From Haliea sp. E1-2-M8 (GTDB lineage: Bacteria; Pseudomonadota; Gammaproteobacteria; Pseudomonadales; Halieaceae), in the NCBI RefSeq assembly GCF_030649675.1, contig NZ_JAUTDR010000001.1, forward strand, positions 248,001 through 312,000: a DNA stretch of 64,000 nt. The letters run 5' to 3'. The stretch's first letter is position 1. Every line of letters begins with the position of its first letter. The notes below the pieces were generated by a model that saw nothing but the letters and a program-made list of their open reading frames with translations, did no database searches and was not told where the DNA came from. The position numbers were made by a program, and so were the translations under genes. Of this stretch, positions 1-8,321 are shown in pieces.

Positions 1-903
1 GAGGTACTCGACCACGATTTCTCCGGGGATGATTTCAGGCCGTTGCCGGGTGCCTTCCAGCGCCTGGTTGCCGACCGCCAGAATGTAGTTGGTGGCATCG
101 GTGAAGGCGGTGACATTGACGATCCAGCTGCCGCTGCCGGGCGCGGTCACGGTTTCGATTTCCCCGGTTTCGACGGAGAAGTCGACGATCTCTCCCTGCT
201 CCGAATAGAGATAGAGGTCCGCATCCGCGGTCTCGAAGTCGGCGACCAGCAGTGTGACCGACTGGCCCTCGAACAGTTCCAGGCGGTAGTAGTCGTCGAT
301 GTCGCCGATTGTCTGCGAGCGTCCCTCGGCGCCCGTGCCCGGCTGGTTGACATAGCCCCCGAGAGTGATCGGATTGGCCAGGGCCAGGGCCTGGGCCGTG
401 GCCAGGGTGTCGTTGGGGCTGTAGAGGTTGGCGGGGTCGTTGGTGTCGCCGTCCACGGCCTGGTTGGCAGACGCCAGCACGCTGCCGCTGAGGCTGAACG
501 TCACGCCGCCGGCGCTGCCGGCAACGACCACACTGGCGCTGCGGCTCGCCTCGGCGCCAGCATTGTCCGCGACGGTCAGGGAGAAGGCGAGGGTAGTGTC
601 GCCGTTGACACTGGGGGCGGTGAAGCTGGCCCGGGCGCTGGTGCTGCCCGCCAATTCCACATCCGGCCCCTCAACCTGCTGCCACTGGTAGCTGACGATA
701 CTGCCATCGCTGTCGCTGGAGCCGCTGCCATCCAGGGTCACGGTGGCACCGATGTCGACGGATGCGGGCGCGGAGATGTCGGCGATGGGTGGCTGGTTGG
801 GCGGGGGTGGCGTCGAACTGCCGCCGCCTCCGCCGCCACAGGCGGACAGAGTGAGGATCAGGAGCAGCGCCAATGGCGGGAGGTTGTGGTGACTGACCAG
901 CAT
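1..903 (-). CDS. PKD/PPC-domain lipoprotein, N-terminal part (possibly S8 peptidase); runs off left edge
   Basis: The reading frame stays open for 301 codons from ATG 903-901 to the window edge, so the C-terminus is missing. Residues 1-20 form a lipoprotein signal ending in the lipobox LSAC, followed by a poly-Gly/Ser/Pro linker (about 21-37). A PKD-like domain follows (DGSGSSDSDGSIVSYQW, about 55-120), and then a bacterial pre-peptidase C-terminal (PPC) type domain around 195-285 with IDDYYRLEL and ADADLYLY. The last visible residues (PGEIVVEYL) resemble the start of the mature domain in some secreted S8 peptidases, so a surface-anchored subtilisin-like protease is my inference. No catalytic residues lie inside the window. 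A large inverted repeat lies just upstream of the start. Confidence 0.65.
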   Translation of the reverse strand, partial: MLVSHHNLPPLALLLILTLSACGGGGGGSSTPPPPNQPPIADISAPASVDIGATVTLDGSGSSDSDGSIVSYQWQQVEGPDVELAGSTSARASFTAPSVNGDTTLAFSLTVADNAGAEASRSASVVVAGSAGGVTFSLSGSVLASANQAVDGDTNDPANLYSPNDTLATAQALALANPITLGGYVNQPGTGAEGRSQTIGDIDDYYRLELFEGQSVTLLVADFETADADLYLYSEQGEIVDFSVETGEIETVTAPGSGSWIVNVTAFTDATNYILAVGNQALEGTRQRPEIIPGEIVVEYL

Positions 904-917
904 GGTGGCCTCTCGGA

Positions 918-971
918 GGGTCAGGTCCCGCATTGTTGCATCCTCTGATGCAACAATGCGAGACCTGACCC
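918..971. repeat. 25-bp near-perfect inverted repeat with GGGTCAGGTC ends
   Basis: Arms 918-942 and 947-971 are complementary at 24 of 25 positions and flank the 4-nt loop CTCT. The outer 10 bases, GGGTCAGGTC, match the outer arms of a second inverted repeat at 4815-4869, so the two belong to one family. The element lies between two genes transcribed leftward (the lipoprotein and the TetR gene). It could act as a terminator for the TetR gene or be a short mobile palindrome. I see no transposase gene beside it. Confidence 0.8.
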
Positions 972-994
972 CACTTTCACATGCCCGGGTGTGC

Positions 995-1648
995 TCAGTC
1001 CCTGCAAACAATACTTTCGAACATGTGCCGCGCCTCCTCCAGCTTGGCGAAGATGGGGTAGCTGCTGTCCATGGCCCAGCTTACGGTGAGAACGTTCAGG
1101 GTGCCGACGACCATGGCGGCGAGGATTTCGGGGCTGAAGGTCGAGCGGGCGTCGCCCTGTGCCTGGCCGGCGGCAAACAGGCGGGCAAAGCTGTCCAGTG
1201 CGGAGCTGTTTATCTCGCGCTGGGTTTCGGGGTCGTTGGCGAACACGGTCGGCGCCGCCAGGATCAGCTGCCGGTCGATCTCCTCATAGCTGGCAAAGGT
1301 GGCCTCGATAAAGTCGATCATGGCCCGCAGCCGGGCCTGGGTGCTGCTGTAATTGTCGATCAACACCTGCAGCATCGGGCCGGACTGGCTGAACAGGCGG
1401 GACACGCCCAGGCCGCCGAGCAGGGCGTGTTTGTTGGGGAAATAGCTGTAGAAGGTGCGCCGGGCGACGTCGGCCTCGGTGCAGATCTGTTCGATGCTGG
1501 TGTCGTCGATTCCCTGGCGCCGGAACAGCTCGTAGGCGGCATCTTCGATGCGCGTGCGGGTCTCAAGCTTGCGCTTTTCCCTGCGTCCCTGCGGTGCCTC
1601 GGCTATGCCCATGAAATTTCCGTAATTCGGTTGCTTTTCAGCAGCCAT
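995..1648 (-). CDS. TetR/AcrR family transcriptional regulator
   Basis: A 217-residue protein if started at ATG 1648 (a longer open frame to 1714 would run through the divergent promoter region, so I reject it). The HTH domain lies near residues 30-75, with AAYELFRRQGIDDTSIEQI and DVARRTFYSYFPNKHALL as the recognition helix region. The rest is a helical ligand-binding domain typical in length for TetR proteins. It is divergent from the amidohydrolase-Rieske-SDR genes, with 87 bp between the start codons. That gap contains several palindromes. It probably represses that operon and itself, but its ligand is unknown. Confidence 0.9.
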   Translation of the reverse strand: MAAEKQPNYGNFMGIAEAPQGRREKRKLETRTRIEDAAYELFRRQGIDDTSIEQICTEADVARRTFYSYFPNKHALLGGLGVSRLFSQSGPMLQVLIDNYSSTQARLRAMIDFIEATFASYEEIDRQLILAAPTVFANDPETQREINSSALDSFARLFAAGQAQGDARSTFSPEILAAMVVGTLNVLTVSWAMDSSYPIFAKLEEARHMFESIVCRD

Positions 1649-1655
1649 TAAACTA

Positions 1656-1723
1656 ATTTGTAGACAAATGTGCAACTTTGCACAAGTGAGTGCGCTCACA
1701 ACAATGGTTTGCAACTGTCTACA
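1656..1723. promoter_or_regulatory. Putative TetR operator region between divergent genes
   Basis: Two perfect palindromes sit side by side: ATTTGTAGACAAAT at 1656-1669 and GTGCAACTTTGCAC at 1670-1683. The octamer TGTAGACA at 1659-1666 recurs in inverted form (TGTCTACA) at 1716-1723, and TGCAACT recurs at 1671-1677 and 1711-1717 (as GCAACTG). GTGAGTGCGCTCAC at 1686-1699 is a further imperfect palindrome. This density of dyads between a TetR gene and its divergent neighbour fits a repressor operator. Which dyad is bound cannot be read from sequence alone. Confidence 0.6.
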
Positions 1724-1735
1724 GAGAGTAAGTTC

Positions 1736-2968
1736 ATGTCCGATCGATTGCTAGTGGTGTCTTCGGACTGCCACGCCGGCCTTCACATCGCCGATTACAA
1801 ACCCTACGTCGAGGCGAAGTATCACGACATCATGGACATGGCGGTGCCGGTCCAGGTGGAGCTCACGGAAAAGGCGGAACAGAGTTTCCTGATCAAGGAA
1901 ATCAACGATGCCTGGCGCGCCCCCATCAAGAAGCAGTTGACCGGGGCCTGGGATTATCGGGAGCGGGTGCGAATGCTGGCCGAGGACGGCATCGCCGCGG
2001 AGGTCATTTTCCCGGACGGCATCACCGAGATGAACACGCCGCCCTTCGGCGCCGGGCTCGGCCTGTCGCCCCGGGACCAGGTGCCCGAGTTGCAGTGGGC
2101 CGGGGCCATGGCGCACAACCGCTGGTTGGCCGAATTCTGCGGCAATGACCCCGCCCGCCACATCGGCGTCGCCTCCATACCCCTGCTGTGGGACGTGCAG
2201 CAGGCGGTGGACGCGGTGCGCTGGTGTGTCGACAATGGCCTGAAGGCGGTGATGATTCCGACCCTGTGGGGCGAGCACGCGCCCTACCATGACACCAAAT
2301 ACGACCCGTTCTGGGCGGTCTGCGAGGACCTCGGAGTGATCATTCACTTCCACTCCGGCCCCGCTCCGCACCCGGAATACTTCGGCAAGCAGTGGCCCCA
2401 GGAAGATCGCAGCGATGAGCTGCCGGGGGCGATGGGCATCTACGTCTCCGAGGTCATGTGGTGGTTGTACCGGCCCCTGACCTTCATGATCTGGGGCGGC
2501 GTGTTCGAGCGCTTCCCGCGGCTGAAGGTGGTGATGACCGAGGGCGGCACGGTGTTCATGCTGCCGCCCTGGCTGCGCCTGCTGGACCACAACTACACGG
2601 ATGTGCAGTTCTCCGCCAAGCTCGGGGACTTCCGCAGCCACCTGTCCATGTCACCCAGCGAATATTTCCAGCGCAATATCGCGGTCGGCGCTTCCTGCGT
2701 GCCGCGTCAGGACATTGATCTGCGTACCGTGCTGGGGGTCGACAAGCTTATGTGGGGCAGCGATTTCCCACACCCGGAAGGTACCTGGCCCAACACGGGC
2801 GACTACTTCCGGGAGACCTTCTCCGGTGTACCCGAAGCCGACGGGCGCAAGATTCTGGGCGAGAACGCCGTGGCCTGGTATGGCCTCGACCGCGCCCGCC
2901 TGCAGGCCGTTGCCGACGAGATCGGCCCCAGTTCCTCCATCTTCCATGCCAGGGGAGAAGCCGCATGA
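1736..2968 (+). CDS. Amidohydrolase family metal-dependent hydrolase (amidohydrolase_2/ACMSD-like)
   Basis: A 410-residue TIM-barrel hydrolase. The N-terminal metal motif is D-x-H (SSDCHAGL, residues 9-16). Further ligands are likely the His in IIHFHSG near residue 205 and the Asp in LMWGSDFPHPEG near 340. VVMTEGG lies around 265. I chose ATG 1736 because 66 upstream in-frame bases would run into the promoter palindromes. The gene is the first of three that overlap by 1-4 bp (next gene starts at 2965). Members of this family hydrolyse or decarboxylate ring-fission products. In this context it probably acts in the same pathway as the Rieske oxygenase. Substrate unknown. Confidence 0.85.
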   Translation: MSDRLLVVSSDCHAGLHIADYKPYVEAKYHDIMDMAVPVQVELTEKAEQSFLIKEINDAWRAPIKKQLTGAWDYRERVRMLAEDGIAAEVIFPDGITEMNTPPFGAGLGLSPRDQVPELQWAGAMAHNRWLAEFCGNDPARHIGVASIPLLWDVQQAVDAVRWCVDNGLKAVMIPTLWGEHAPYHDTKYDPFWAVCEDLGVIIHFHSGPAPHPEYFGKQWPQEDRSDELPGAMGIYVSEVMWWLYRPLTFMIWGGVFERFPRLKVVMTEGGTVFMLPPWLRLLDHNYTDVQFSAKLGDFRSHLSMSPSEYFQRNIAVGASCVPRQDIDLRTVLGVDKLMWGSDFPHPEGTWPNTGDYFRETFSGVPEADGRKILGENAVAWYGLDRARLQAVADEIGPSSSIFHARGEAA

Positions 2969-3933
2969 CCACCAAGATTGTTGAAGCCTGTGAATCGAAA
3001 ACCAATACCACCCCGGATTTTCCCATGGGCTGGTACTCCGTTGCCCGCAGCCATGAGCTGCTGGTGGGCGAAGTCAAACGGGTACACGCCTTCGACCGCG
3101 AGTTTGCGCTGTATCGCACGCGTTCGGGCAGGGCGGTGCTGCAGGACGCGTTCTGCCCCCACCTCGGTGCCCACCTCGGCGTCGACGGCCGGGTGGTCGG
3201 CGAGTCACTGCGCTGCCCCTTCCACGGCTGGCGTTTCGACACCGAGGGCCAGTGTGTGGAAATTCCCTACTGTGACGAGATCCCCGAGCGTGCCCGTATC
3301 CGCAGCTGGCACACCGAGGAGCAGAACGGTGAGGTCTACATCTGGTTCCACCCGCAGAACCTGGCGCCGAAGTGGGAGCTGCCGCTGCTGACCGAACTCG
3401 GCGACGACAACTGGACCGCGCCGCGCTATGCGGAGTTTGAGGTGCCCGCCCACATCCAGGATATCGCGGAAAACTCCTGCGACCCGGTGCACTTCCAATA
3501 CGTGCACCGGCAGCCTGATGTACCGGCCTCGGAAGTGACCATCGACGACGATGGCCGCACCCTGCACCTGCGCGCGGATGCCGCCCAGGCCGCGGTGCCG
3601 CACAAGCTGCACGCGATGGTGCTGAACCCGGGCCTGGCGGTGGTGCGAACCGACTACGGCCCCGGGGCGGAGATGCTGGTCTACAACAGCGCCCAGCCCA
3701 TCGACAAGCACACCACGCTGCTGCGCTGGACCCTGTCCGTGCGGCGTGAAATCGAGGACCTGGCGGGTGATGACGTGATGAAGGGCATTATCGCCGGGAT
3801 TCAGGACGATTACCCGATCTGGGCCAACAAGGTGCACAAGCACAGGCCGGTGTTCTGTCGCGAGGACAAGACCCTGGTGCTGTACCGCAAGTGGGTGCGC
3901 CAGTTCTACATTGATGTGAGGGATATTGCCTGA
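2965..3933 (+). CDS. Rieske [2Fe-2S] aromatic-ring/steroid oxygenase, KshA-like oxygenase component
   Basis: A 322-residue oxygenase subunit that overlaps the amidohydrolase by 4 bp (ATGA). The Rieske motif CPHLGAH ... CPFHGWRF lies at about residues 60-85. The mononuclear iron site is the D-x2-H-x4-H pattern in SCDPVHFQYVH near 172-182. The opening GWYSVARSHEL and the CPHLGAHLGV pattern are those of 3-ketosteroid 9-alpha-hydroxylase (KshA) and the related Neverland/DAF-36 oxygenases. Such enzymes need a reductase partner, and none is encoded nearby. Substrate could be a steroid or another alicyclic or aromatic compound. The family call is firm; the substrate is inference. Confidence 0.85.
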   Translation: MTTKIVEACESKTNTTPDFPMGWYSVARSHELLVGEVKRVHAFDREFALYRTRSGRAVLQDAFCPHLGAHLGVDGRVVGESLRCPFHGWRFDTEGQCVEIPYCDEIPERARIRSWHTEEQNGEVYIWFHPQNLAPKWELPLLTELGDDNWTAPRYAEFEVPAHIQDIAENSCDPVHFQYVHRQPDVPASEVTIDDDGRTLHLRADAAQAAVPHKLHAMVLNPGLAVVRTDYGPGAEMLVYNSAQPIDKHTTLLRWTLSVRREIEDLAGDDVMKGIIAGIQDDYPIWANKVHKHRPVFCREDKTLVLYRKWVRQFYIDVRDIA

Positions 3934-4814
3934 TGCGAGATTTCAAGGACAAGGTAGCGGTAATTACCGGTGGCGCCAGCGGCGTCGGCCGCTCGCTGGC
4001 TTTTGCCCTGGGTCGCCGCGGCGCCCGCATCGTGATCGGTGACGTCGACGCCAAGGCCATGGAGGCCATTGACCAGGAGCTGGCGGCGGAGGGCATTGAG
4101 GCCCGGGTCGCGGCCTGTGATGTCACCAACGTCGCCAGCCTGGAGAACCTGGCGGATATCGCCACCGAACACTTTGGCGGCGTCCAGCTGGTATTCGCCA
4201 ATGCCGGCATCGGCGCCGGCGAGTCCGGCGCCATGTGGGACTACTCCGACAAGGACTGGCAGTGGTGCTTCAACGTCAATATCTGGGGCGTTATCAACAC
4301 CATCCGCGCGTTCATGCCGCGGCTGGTGGCGGCCAATGAACCCGCGCACTTCGTGGTTACCGGTTCGGGCAATGGGGCACTGCTGATTTACCCCGACGCC
4401 CCCATCTACACCGCCAGCAAGGCGGCAGTGCACGCGATTACCGAAAACCTGCACTACCAGCTGCAGGCCGCCGAGAGTCCGGTTGTGGTCAGCGCCCTGT
4501 TCCCCGGGCCCCATGTGGTGGAGACCGGCCTGTTCAATTCCGGCCGGGTGCGCCCCGAGGCCCTGAAGAAGGAGGTAGAGGGCAACGCCTCCGGAATCAG
4601 CTCGGTGGATGACATGAAGCGCATGGCAGCGGAATACGGCATCGAACTCCAGACCACGCACCCGGATGAAGTCGCGGCCATGGCCTTGGAGGGGCTGGAG
4701 CGCGATGCCTTCTGGCTGCTGGCCACCACCCCGGACACGGAACAGAAAATCCGCGCCCGGGCCGAGATGATCCTCAACCGCGATACCCCGGTCCCGAACA
4801 TGGTCGGCGGCTGA
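3933..4814 (+). CDS. Short-chain dehydrogenase/reductase (SDR)
   Basis: A 293-residue classical SDR. It has the glycine-rich cofactor motif TGGASGVG (residues 11-18), an NAG motif in FANAGIGAG near 89-97, and the catalytic Y-x3-K in IYTASKAAVHA near 157-166. GDVDA after the second strand suggests an acidic residue favouring NAD. Its ATG shares one base with the TGA of the Rieske gene, which indicates translational coupling. It is likely to oxidise an alcohol or reduce a ketone in the pathway served by the two genes upstream. The operon appears to end at the inverted repeat immediately after its stop. Confidence 0.9.
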   Translation: MRDFKDKVAVITGGASGVGRSLAFALGRRGARIVIGDVDAKAMEAIDQELAAEGIEARVAACDVTNVASLENLADIATEHFGGVQLVFANAGIGAGESGAMWDYSDKDWQWCFNVNIWGVINTIRAFMPRLVAANEPAHFVVTGSGNGALLIYPDAPIYTASKAAVHAITENLHYQLQAAESPVVVSALFPGPHVVETGLFNSGRVRPEALKKEVEGNASGISSVDDMKRMAAEYGIELQTTHPDEVAAMALEGLERDAFWLLATTPDTEQKIRARAEMILNRDTPVPNMVGG

Positions 4815-4869
4815 AAAATAAAGGGTCAGGTCCCTTTTTTCCGGAAAATGGGACCTGACCCTTTATTTT
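4815..4869. repeat. 20-bp inverted repeat sharing the GGGTCAGGTC core; possible bidirectional terminator
   Basis: Arms AAAATAAAGGGTCAGGTCCC (4815-4834) and its exact complement (4850-4869) flank a T-rich/A-rich centre containing TTTTCCGGAAAA. The GGGTCAGGTC segment is shared with the palindrome at 918-971. The AT-rich outer arms give a T-run on either strand, so the structure could terminate the SDR operon. The shared core argues for a dispersed palindromic element rather than a one-off terminator. Confidence 0.75.
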
Positions 4870-4910
4870 CGTCGCCCTAATCGCAACAGCAACAATAAGG
4901 AAGCTCAAGC

Positions 4911-5693
4911 ATGTCCAACGCAGGAAACGCACCCCAGGGCAGCCCCGGTGATATCAACAACTGGCCGATGCTCAAGATTGTCTACCGGACTGATCCCGAA
5001 GCCATTGCCGCGGTGCTGCCCCCGGGGATCGAACCCGGAGCCAAGCCCCACGTCAACCTGACCATCTACAACGTACCGGTACCGGACGAACCGGAATACG
5101 GCATCCTGCAGACGGTGGATGCCGACTACAACGGCACCGCGGGTGAGTACGCCCTGGGCTACGGCATCGACCAGGAATCGGCGATCTTTATCAGCCGTGA
5201 CCACAACGGCCAGCCCAAATACCCCTGCACCACCGATTATTACCGGCAGGGCTCCAGCGTTACCGCTCGCGCCACTCACCAGGGCTACACCTTTGTGGAA
5301 TTTCGCGGCACAGCCAGCGGGGAAAACGATCCGCTGCCGGAATTTGACATGCATGAATGGTGGGTGAAGTTCTCCCTGGCCGTGGGCATGATGCCGGACC
5401 CCGCACGGGGCTATGACTTCCCGCCCCACGTGGTCCACGTGCGCAGCAAGTACGGCACGGCGTGGCGCGAGCGGGTCGACGGCGAACTGATCCTGCGCGA
5501 CAGCCCCTGGGATCCCCTGGCCAGTCGCCTGCCCCTGCGTGAGCAGGTTTCGGCGCACCTGTGGTGGCCCACGTTCCTTGACCGGGAGGTCACCCTGGCC
5601 GGCAAGCTTGATCCAGACGGTTTCATGCCCTTCACCGACACTATTTCCGGCTCCCGCTGGCAGGGTACCCGCGGCGGGCCACGCCGCGGCTGA
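4911..5693 (+). CDS. Acetoacetate decarboxylase family protein
   Basis: A 260-residue protein preceded by AAGGA about 9 nt before the ATG. The fold markers of the ADC family are present: VLPPGIEPG near residue 42, YGIDQESAIFISRD and GQPKYP near 105-110. Classical acetoacetate decarboxylase has two adjacent lysines (PKK) at this site, the first being the Schiff-base residue. Here the second is Tyr (PKY), so the chemistry may differ. The gene is separated from the SDR operon by the inverted repeat at 4815-4869 and may have its own promoter. It probably handles a small keto acid or related metabolite from the same catabolic cluster, which is inference. Confidence 0.75.
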   Translation: MSNAGNAPQGSPGDINNWPMLKIVYRTDPEAIAAVLPPGIEPGAKPHVNLTIYNVPVPDEPEYGILQTVDADYNGTAGEYALGYGIDQESAIFISRDHNGQPKYPCTTDYYRQGSSVTARATHQGYTFVEFRGTASGENDPLPEFDMHEWWVKFSLAVGMMPDPARGYDFPPHVVHVRSKYGTAWRERVDGELILRDSPWDPLASRLPLREQVSAHLWWPTFLDREVTLAGKLDPDGFMPFTDTISGSRWQGTRGGPRRG

Positions 5694-5846
5694 AACGCTC
5701 TCTCCGGACTGCGCCAGCAGCGGGTGCATCTACCCCTGCTGGCCCTGTTCGACGTTTTCCCATATGAGCGATACCACACGAATGCTTGATCGTCGGTCAA
5801 TGCTGGGCGATGATCATGCAATGCCTACAGGCCGAAGCCCTAGCTT

Positions 5847-7034
5847 ATGAATTTCGATGCCGTTGCCGCGCTGCAGGTGACTCTGGTGGTCGTCAGCGCG
5901 GTTTTCGCTGGCGCCAACTATCTCGCCTGGCGTTTGTTCGGTCACCCCCGGCATGCCCTGATCTGGACCTTTGCCTACCTGCTGGCCATGGCGCAGTACC
6001 TGGTCAATCTGGTTCGCGAACTGTTGCCTTCCTACGAGTTCTACTGGCTGTCCGCCAACCTCATGTCCACCCTGCTGGTGATCGCCGTGGTCTGGGGCCA
6101 TCGGCAGCGGCTGGGCAGGGTAACCCCCTGGCATTGGGCCTTCGCCTTGTTTGCCCTGATCATGGTCACGCAACTGGTTTTTACCCTCTGGGTGCCGCGG
6201 GCGGATGTGCGGGTTTCACTGGCGCCGGCCTTTGCCTGCATCGCGCTGCTGCACGTCGCCTGGCTGTTGTTGCGCCATGGCCCGGAACCAGTGCTGGCTC
6301 AGCGGGTAGCCGCGGTCATTCATGGCCTGTTCGGCCTGGCCCAGGGTCTGGCGGCCGGGATTGCGCTGCAGTTTGGCGCGGTTGCCTCGCCAACGCAGGG
6401 GCAGGCCTACAATCTGGTCAACTTCGCCCTGATGCCGACTTTTTTCGTGGCCATGGGGGTTGCGGTGATCTTCCTGCTGGCAACAGATCTCTCCAACAAG
6501 CTGCGTCTGCTGGCGATCACCGACCAGCTCACGGGCGTCAGCAACCGGCGCGGCTTCCTGCAGGCCGCTGACCTGCTGCTGGCCCGGGCCCGACGCCATC
6601 GGGGCCCACTGGCAATGGTGCTCGCCGATATCGACTTCTTCAAACGGGTCAATGATCGCTACGGCCACAGCGTCGGTGACCGCGCCCTGGCGCATTTCGC
6701 CCAGGTTCTGCGGGAGAGCGTGCGGGCGGAAGACTGCATCGGCCGCATCGGCGGAGAAGAGTTCGCCATCGTCATGGGCGAGTCCAGTGTCGGGGACGCG
6801 GGCCGCATGGTAGCCCGGGTGCGGCAGGCTCTGGTTGAACATCCCATGGCGGACAACGGCGAGAAAATCCCCATTTCAGCCAGTTTCGGCATCGCCGCCT
6901 TCGCCGGCAATGAAAGCAAGGAGGCGCTGTTGATGCGCGCCGACCAGGCTCTGTACCAGGCCAAGGAGGCCGGCCGCGATTCGGTGATTGTGGCTGAGGA
7001 CGCCCACCCCCTGGGTATGGTTTCCCTCGGCTGA
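5847..7034 (+). CDS. Membrane-bound diguanylate cyclase (GGDEF)
   Basis: A 395-residue protein. About six or seven hydrophobic segments occupy residues 5-210, followed by a GGDEF domain (about 225-385) with DQLTGVSNRRGF at its start and the active-site motif GGEEF near 308. An RxxD inhibitory site (RAED) lies five residues before GGEEF, as in product-inhibited cyclases. It should make cyclic di-GMP at the inner membrane in response to a signal sensed by the membrane domain. No clear ribosome binding site precedes ATG 5847. It is not obviously tied to the metabolic genes on either side. Confidence 0.92.
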   Translation: MNFDAVAALQVTLVVVSAVFAGANYLAWRLFGHPRHALIWTFAYLLAMAQYLVNLVRELLPSYEFYWLSANLMSTLLVIAVVWGHRQRLGRVTPWHWAFALFALIMVTQLVFTLWVPRADVRVSLAPAFACIALLHVAWLLLRHGPEPVLAQRVAAVIHGLFGLAQGLAAGIALQFGAVASPTQGQAYNLVNFALMPTFFVAMGVAVIFLLATDLSNKLRLLAITDQLTGVSNRRGFLQAADLLLARARRHRGPLAMVLADIDFFKRVNDRYGHSVGDRALAHFAQVLRESVRAEDCIGRIGGEEFAIVMGESSVGDAGRMVARVRQALVEHPMADNGEKIPISASFGIAAFAGNESKEALLMRADQALYQAKEAGRDSVIVAEDAHPLGMVSLG

Positions 7035-7096
7035 TTTGGCCATACTGTCCGACCCCGAACACCCGATAAACATAAACGCCCAGAATGGAGCCCGCG

Positions 7097-8296
7097 ATGT
7101 CCCTGCGCAAGTTCAAGCACGCCTCTACCCTGTTTCTGATGAAGTCCCTGGCCGGTCTCGCTGGCAGCCCGGCCTATATGGCCTATACCGGCAGCGGCAG
7201 CGCCGCTGAACTGTGCCGTCACATCACTCGCACCGGGGTGCGCAAGTTGCTGCTGGTGACAGACAAGCCGCTGCGGGACCTGGGCATTGTCGACCAGGCC
7301 ACCGCCGCGCTGGCGGACACCGGGGTAGAGCTCGTGATTTTTGACGGGGTCGAACCCAACCCGACCTACGACCAGGTGGCGGCGGGCCGCAAGCTGATGC
7401 TGGAGCACGGTTGCGAGGCGGTGCTGGCCATCGGCGGCGGCTCGTCCATCGACGCGGCGAAAATCATCGCCGCCGCAGCCACCAGTGACGAAGACCCGAA
7501 AAACTGGGTGGGCTTTGGCAAGGTCAAGCACGAGGTACCCAAGCTCTACGCGATCCCGACCACCTCCGGTACCGGCTCGGAAGCCACCATGGGGGCGGTG
7601 ATTTCCGACAGCGAAAGCCGGGAGAAGGGCGTGATCTCCGGCGCCAGCCTGCTGCCGGCGGCGGTGGCGCTGGACTCCGACCTGATGCTGGGCATGCCGG
7701 CGCCGATCACCGCCGCCACCGGCATCGATGCCCTGACCCACGCCATTGAAGCCTATATCTGTGTCTGGGACCGGGGCACGCGCAAGGAGCACGCGGCCAT
7801 GGCAACCCGGTTGATTTTTCAGCACCTGCGCGACGCGGTCGCGGACGGTAGCAACCGCGAGGCCCGCGACGCCATGGCGTTGGCGGCCTATTACGCCGGC
7901 ATTGCGATCAACCAGGTCAATGTCGGCAATGTGCACGCCATTGCCCACCAGATCGGCGGCAAATACGGCATTCCCCACGGCCTGGCCAATGCCCTGGTGT
8001 TGCCCCATGTGCTCGAGTACTGCCGGGTCGAATCCGGCGAGGCGCTGGCGGAACTGGCACTGCTGGCAGGGGTGGGCACCGCCGGCGAGACCACCGATGC
8101 GCTGGCGGGCAAGTTCATTGCCGCGGTGGTACAGCTGCGCGCCGATGTCGGCCTGCCGGAGACCTCCGACAAGATTCGCGCCGAGGATTACGATTACCTG
8201 GCTGGCCTCGCGTTCAAGGAGTGCGAAGGCTACCCGGTGCCGAAGCTGCTGGAGCGGGACGCCATTCTGGCTATTTTGCGCAAAATCACCGCCTGA
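7097..8296 (+). CDS. Iron-containing alcohol dehydrogenase
   Basis: A 399-residue group III alcohol dehydrogenase. The NAD-binding motif GGGSSIDAAK lies near residue 115, PTTSGTGSEA near 155, and metal-binding segments DALTHAIEAY near 212 and NVHAIAHQIGG..GIPHG near 275-295 supply the Asp and His ligands. An ATG lies 12 bases upstream at 7085. I prefer 7097 because GGAG at 7087-7090 sits 6 bases before it. The enzyme reversibly oxidises an alcohol to an aldehyde or ketone. It converges on the edd gene with a 25 bp gap. Confidence 0.92.
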   Translation: MSLRKFKHASTLFLMKSLAGLAGSPAYMAYTGSGSAAELCRHITRTGVRKLLLVTDKPLRDLGIVDQATAALADTGVELVIFDGVEPNPTYDQVAAGRKLMLEHGCEAVLAIGGGSSIDAAKIIAAAATSDEDPKNWVGFGKVKHEVPKLYAIPTTSGTGSEATMGAVISDSESREKGVISGASLLPAAVALDSDLMLGMPAPITAATGIDALTHAIEAYICVWDRGTRKEHAAMATRLIFQHLRDAVADGSNREARDAMALAAYYAGIAINQVNVGNVHAIAHQIGGKYGIPHGLANALVLPHVLEYCRVESGEALAELALLAGVGTAGETTDALAGKFIAAVVQLRADVGLPETSDKIRAEDYDYLAGLAFKECEGYPVPKLLERDAILAILRKITA

Positions 8297-8321
8297 GGTT
8301 GCCGCCGGTGGGGGCCGGGCA

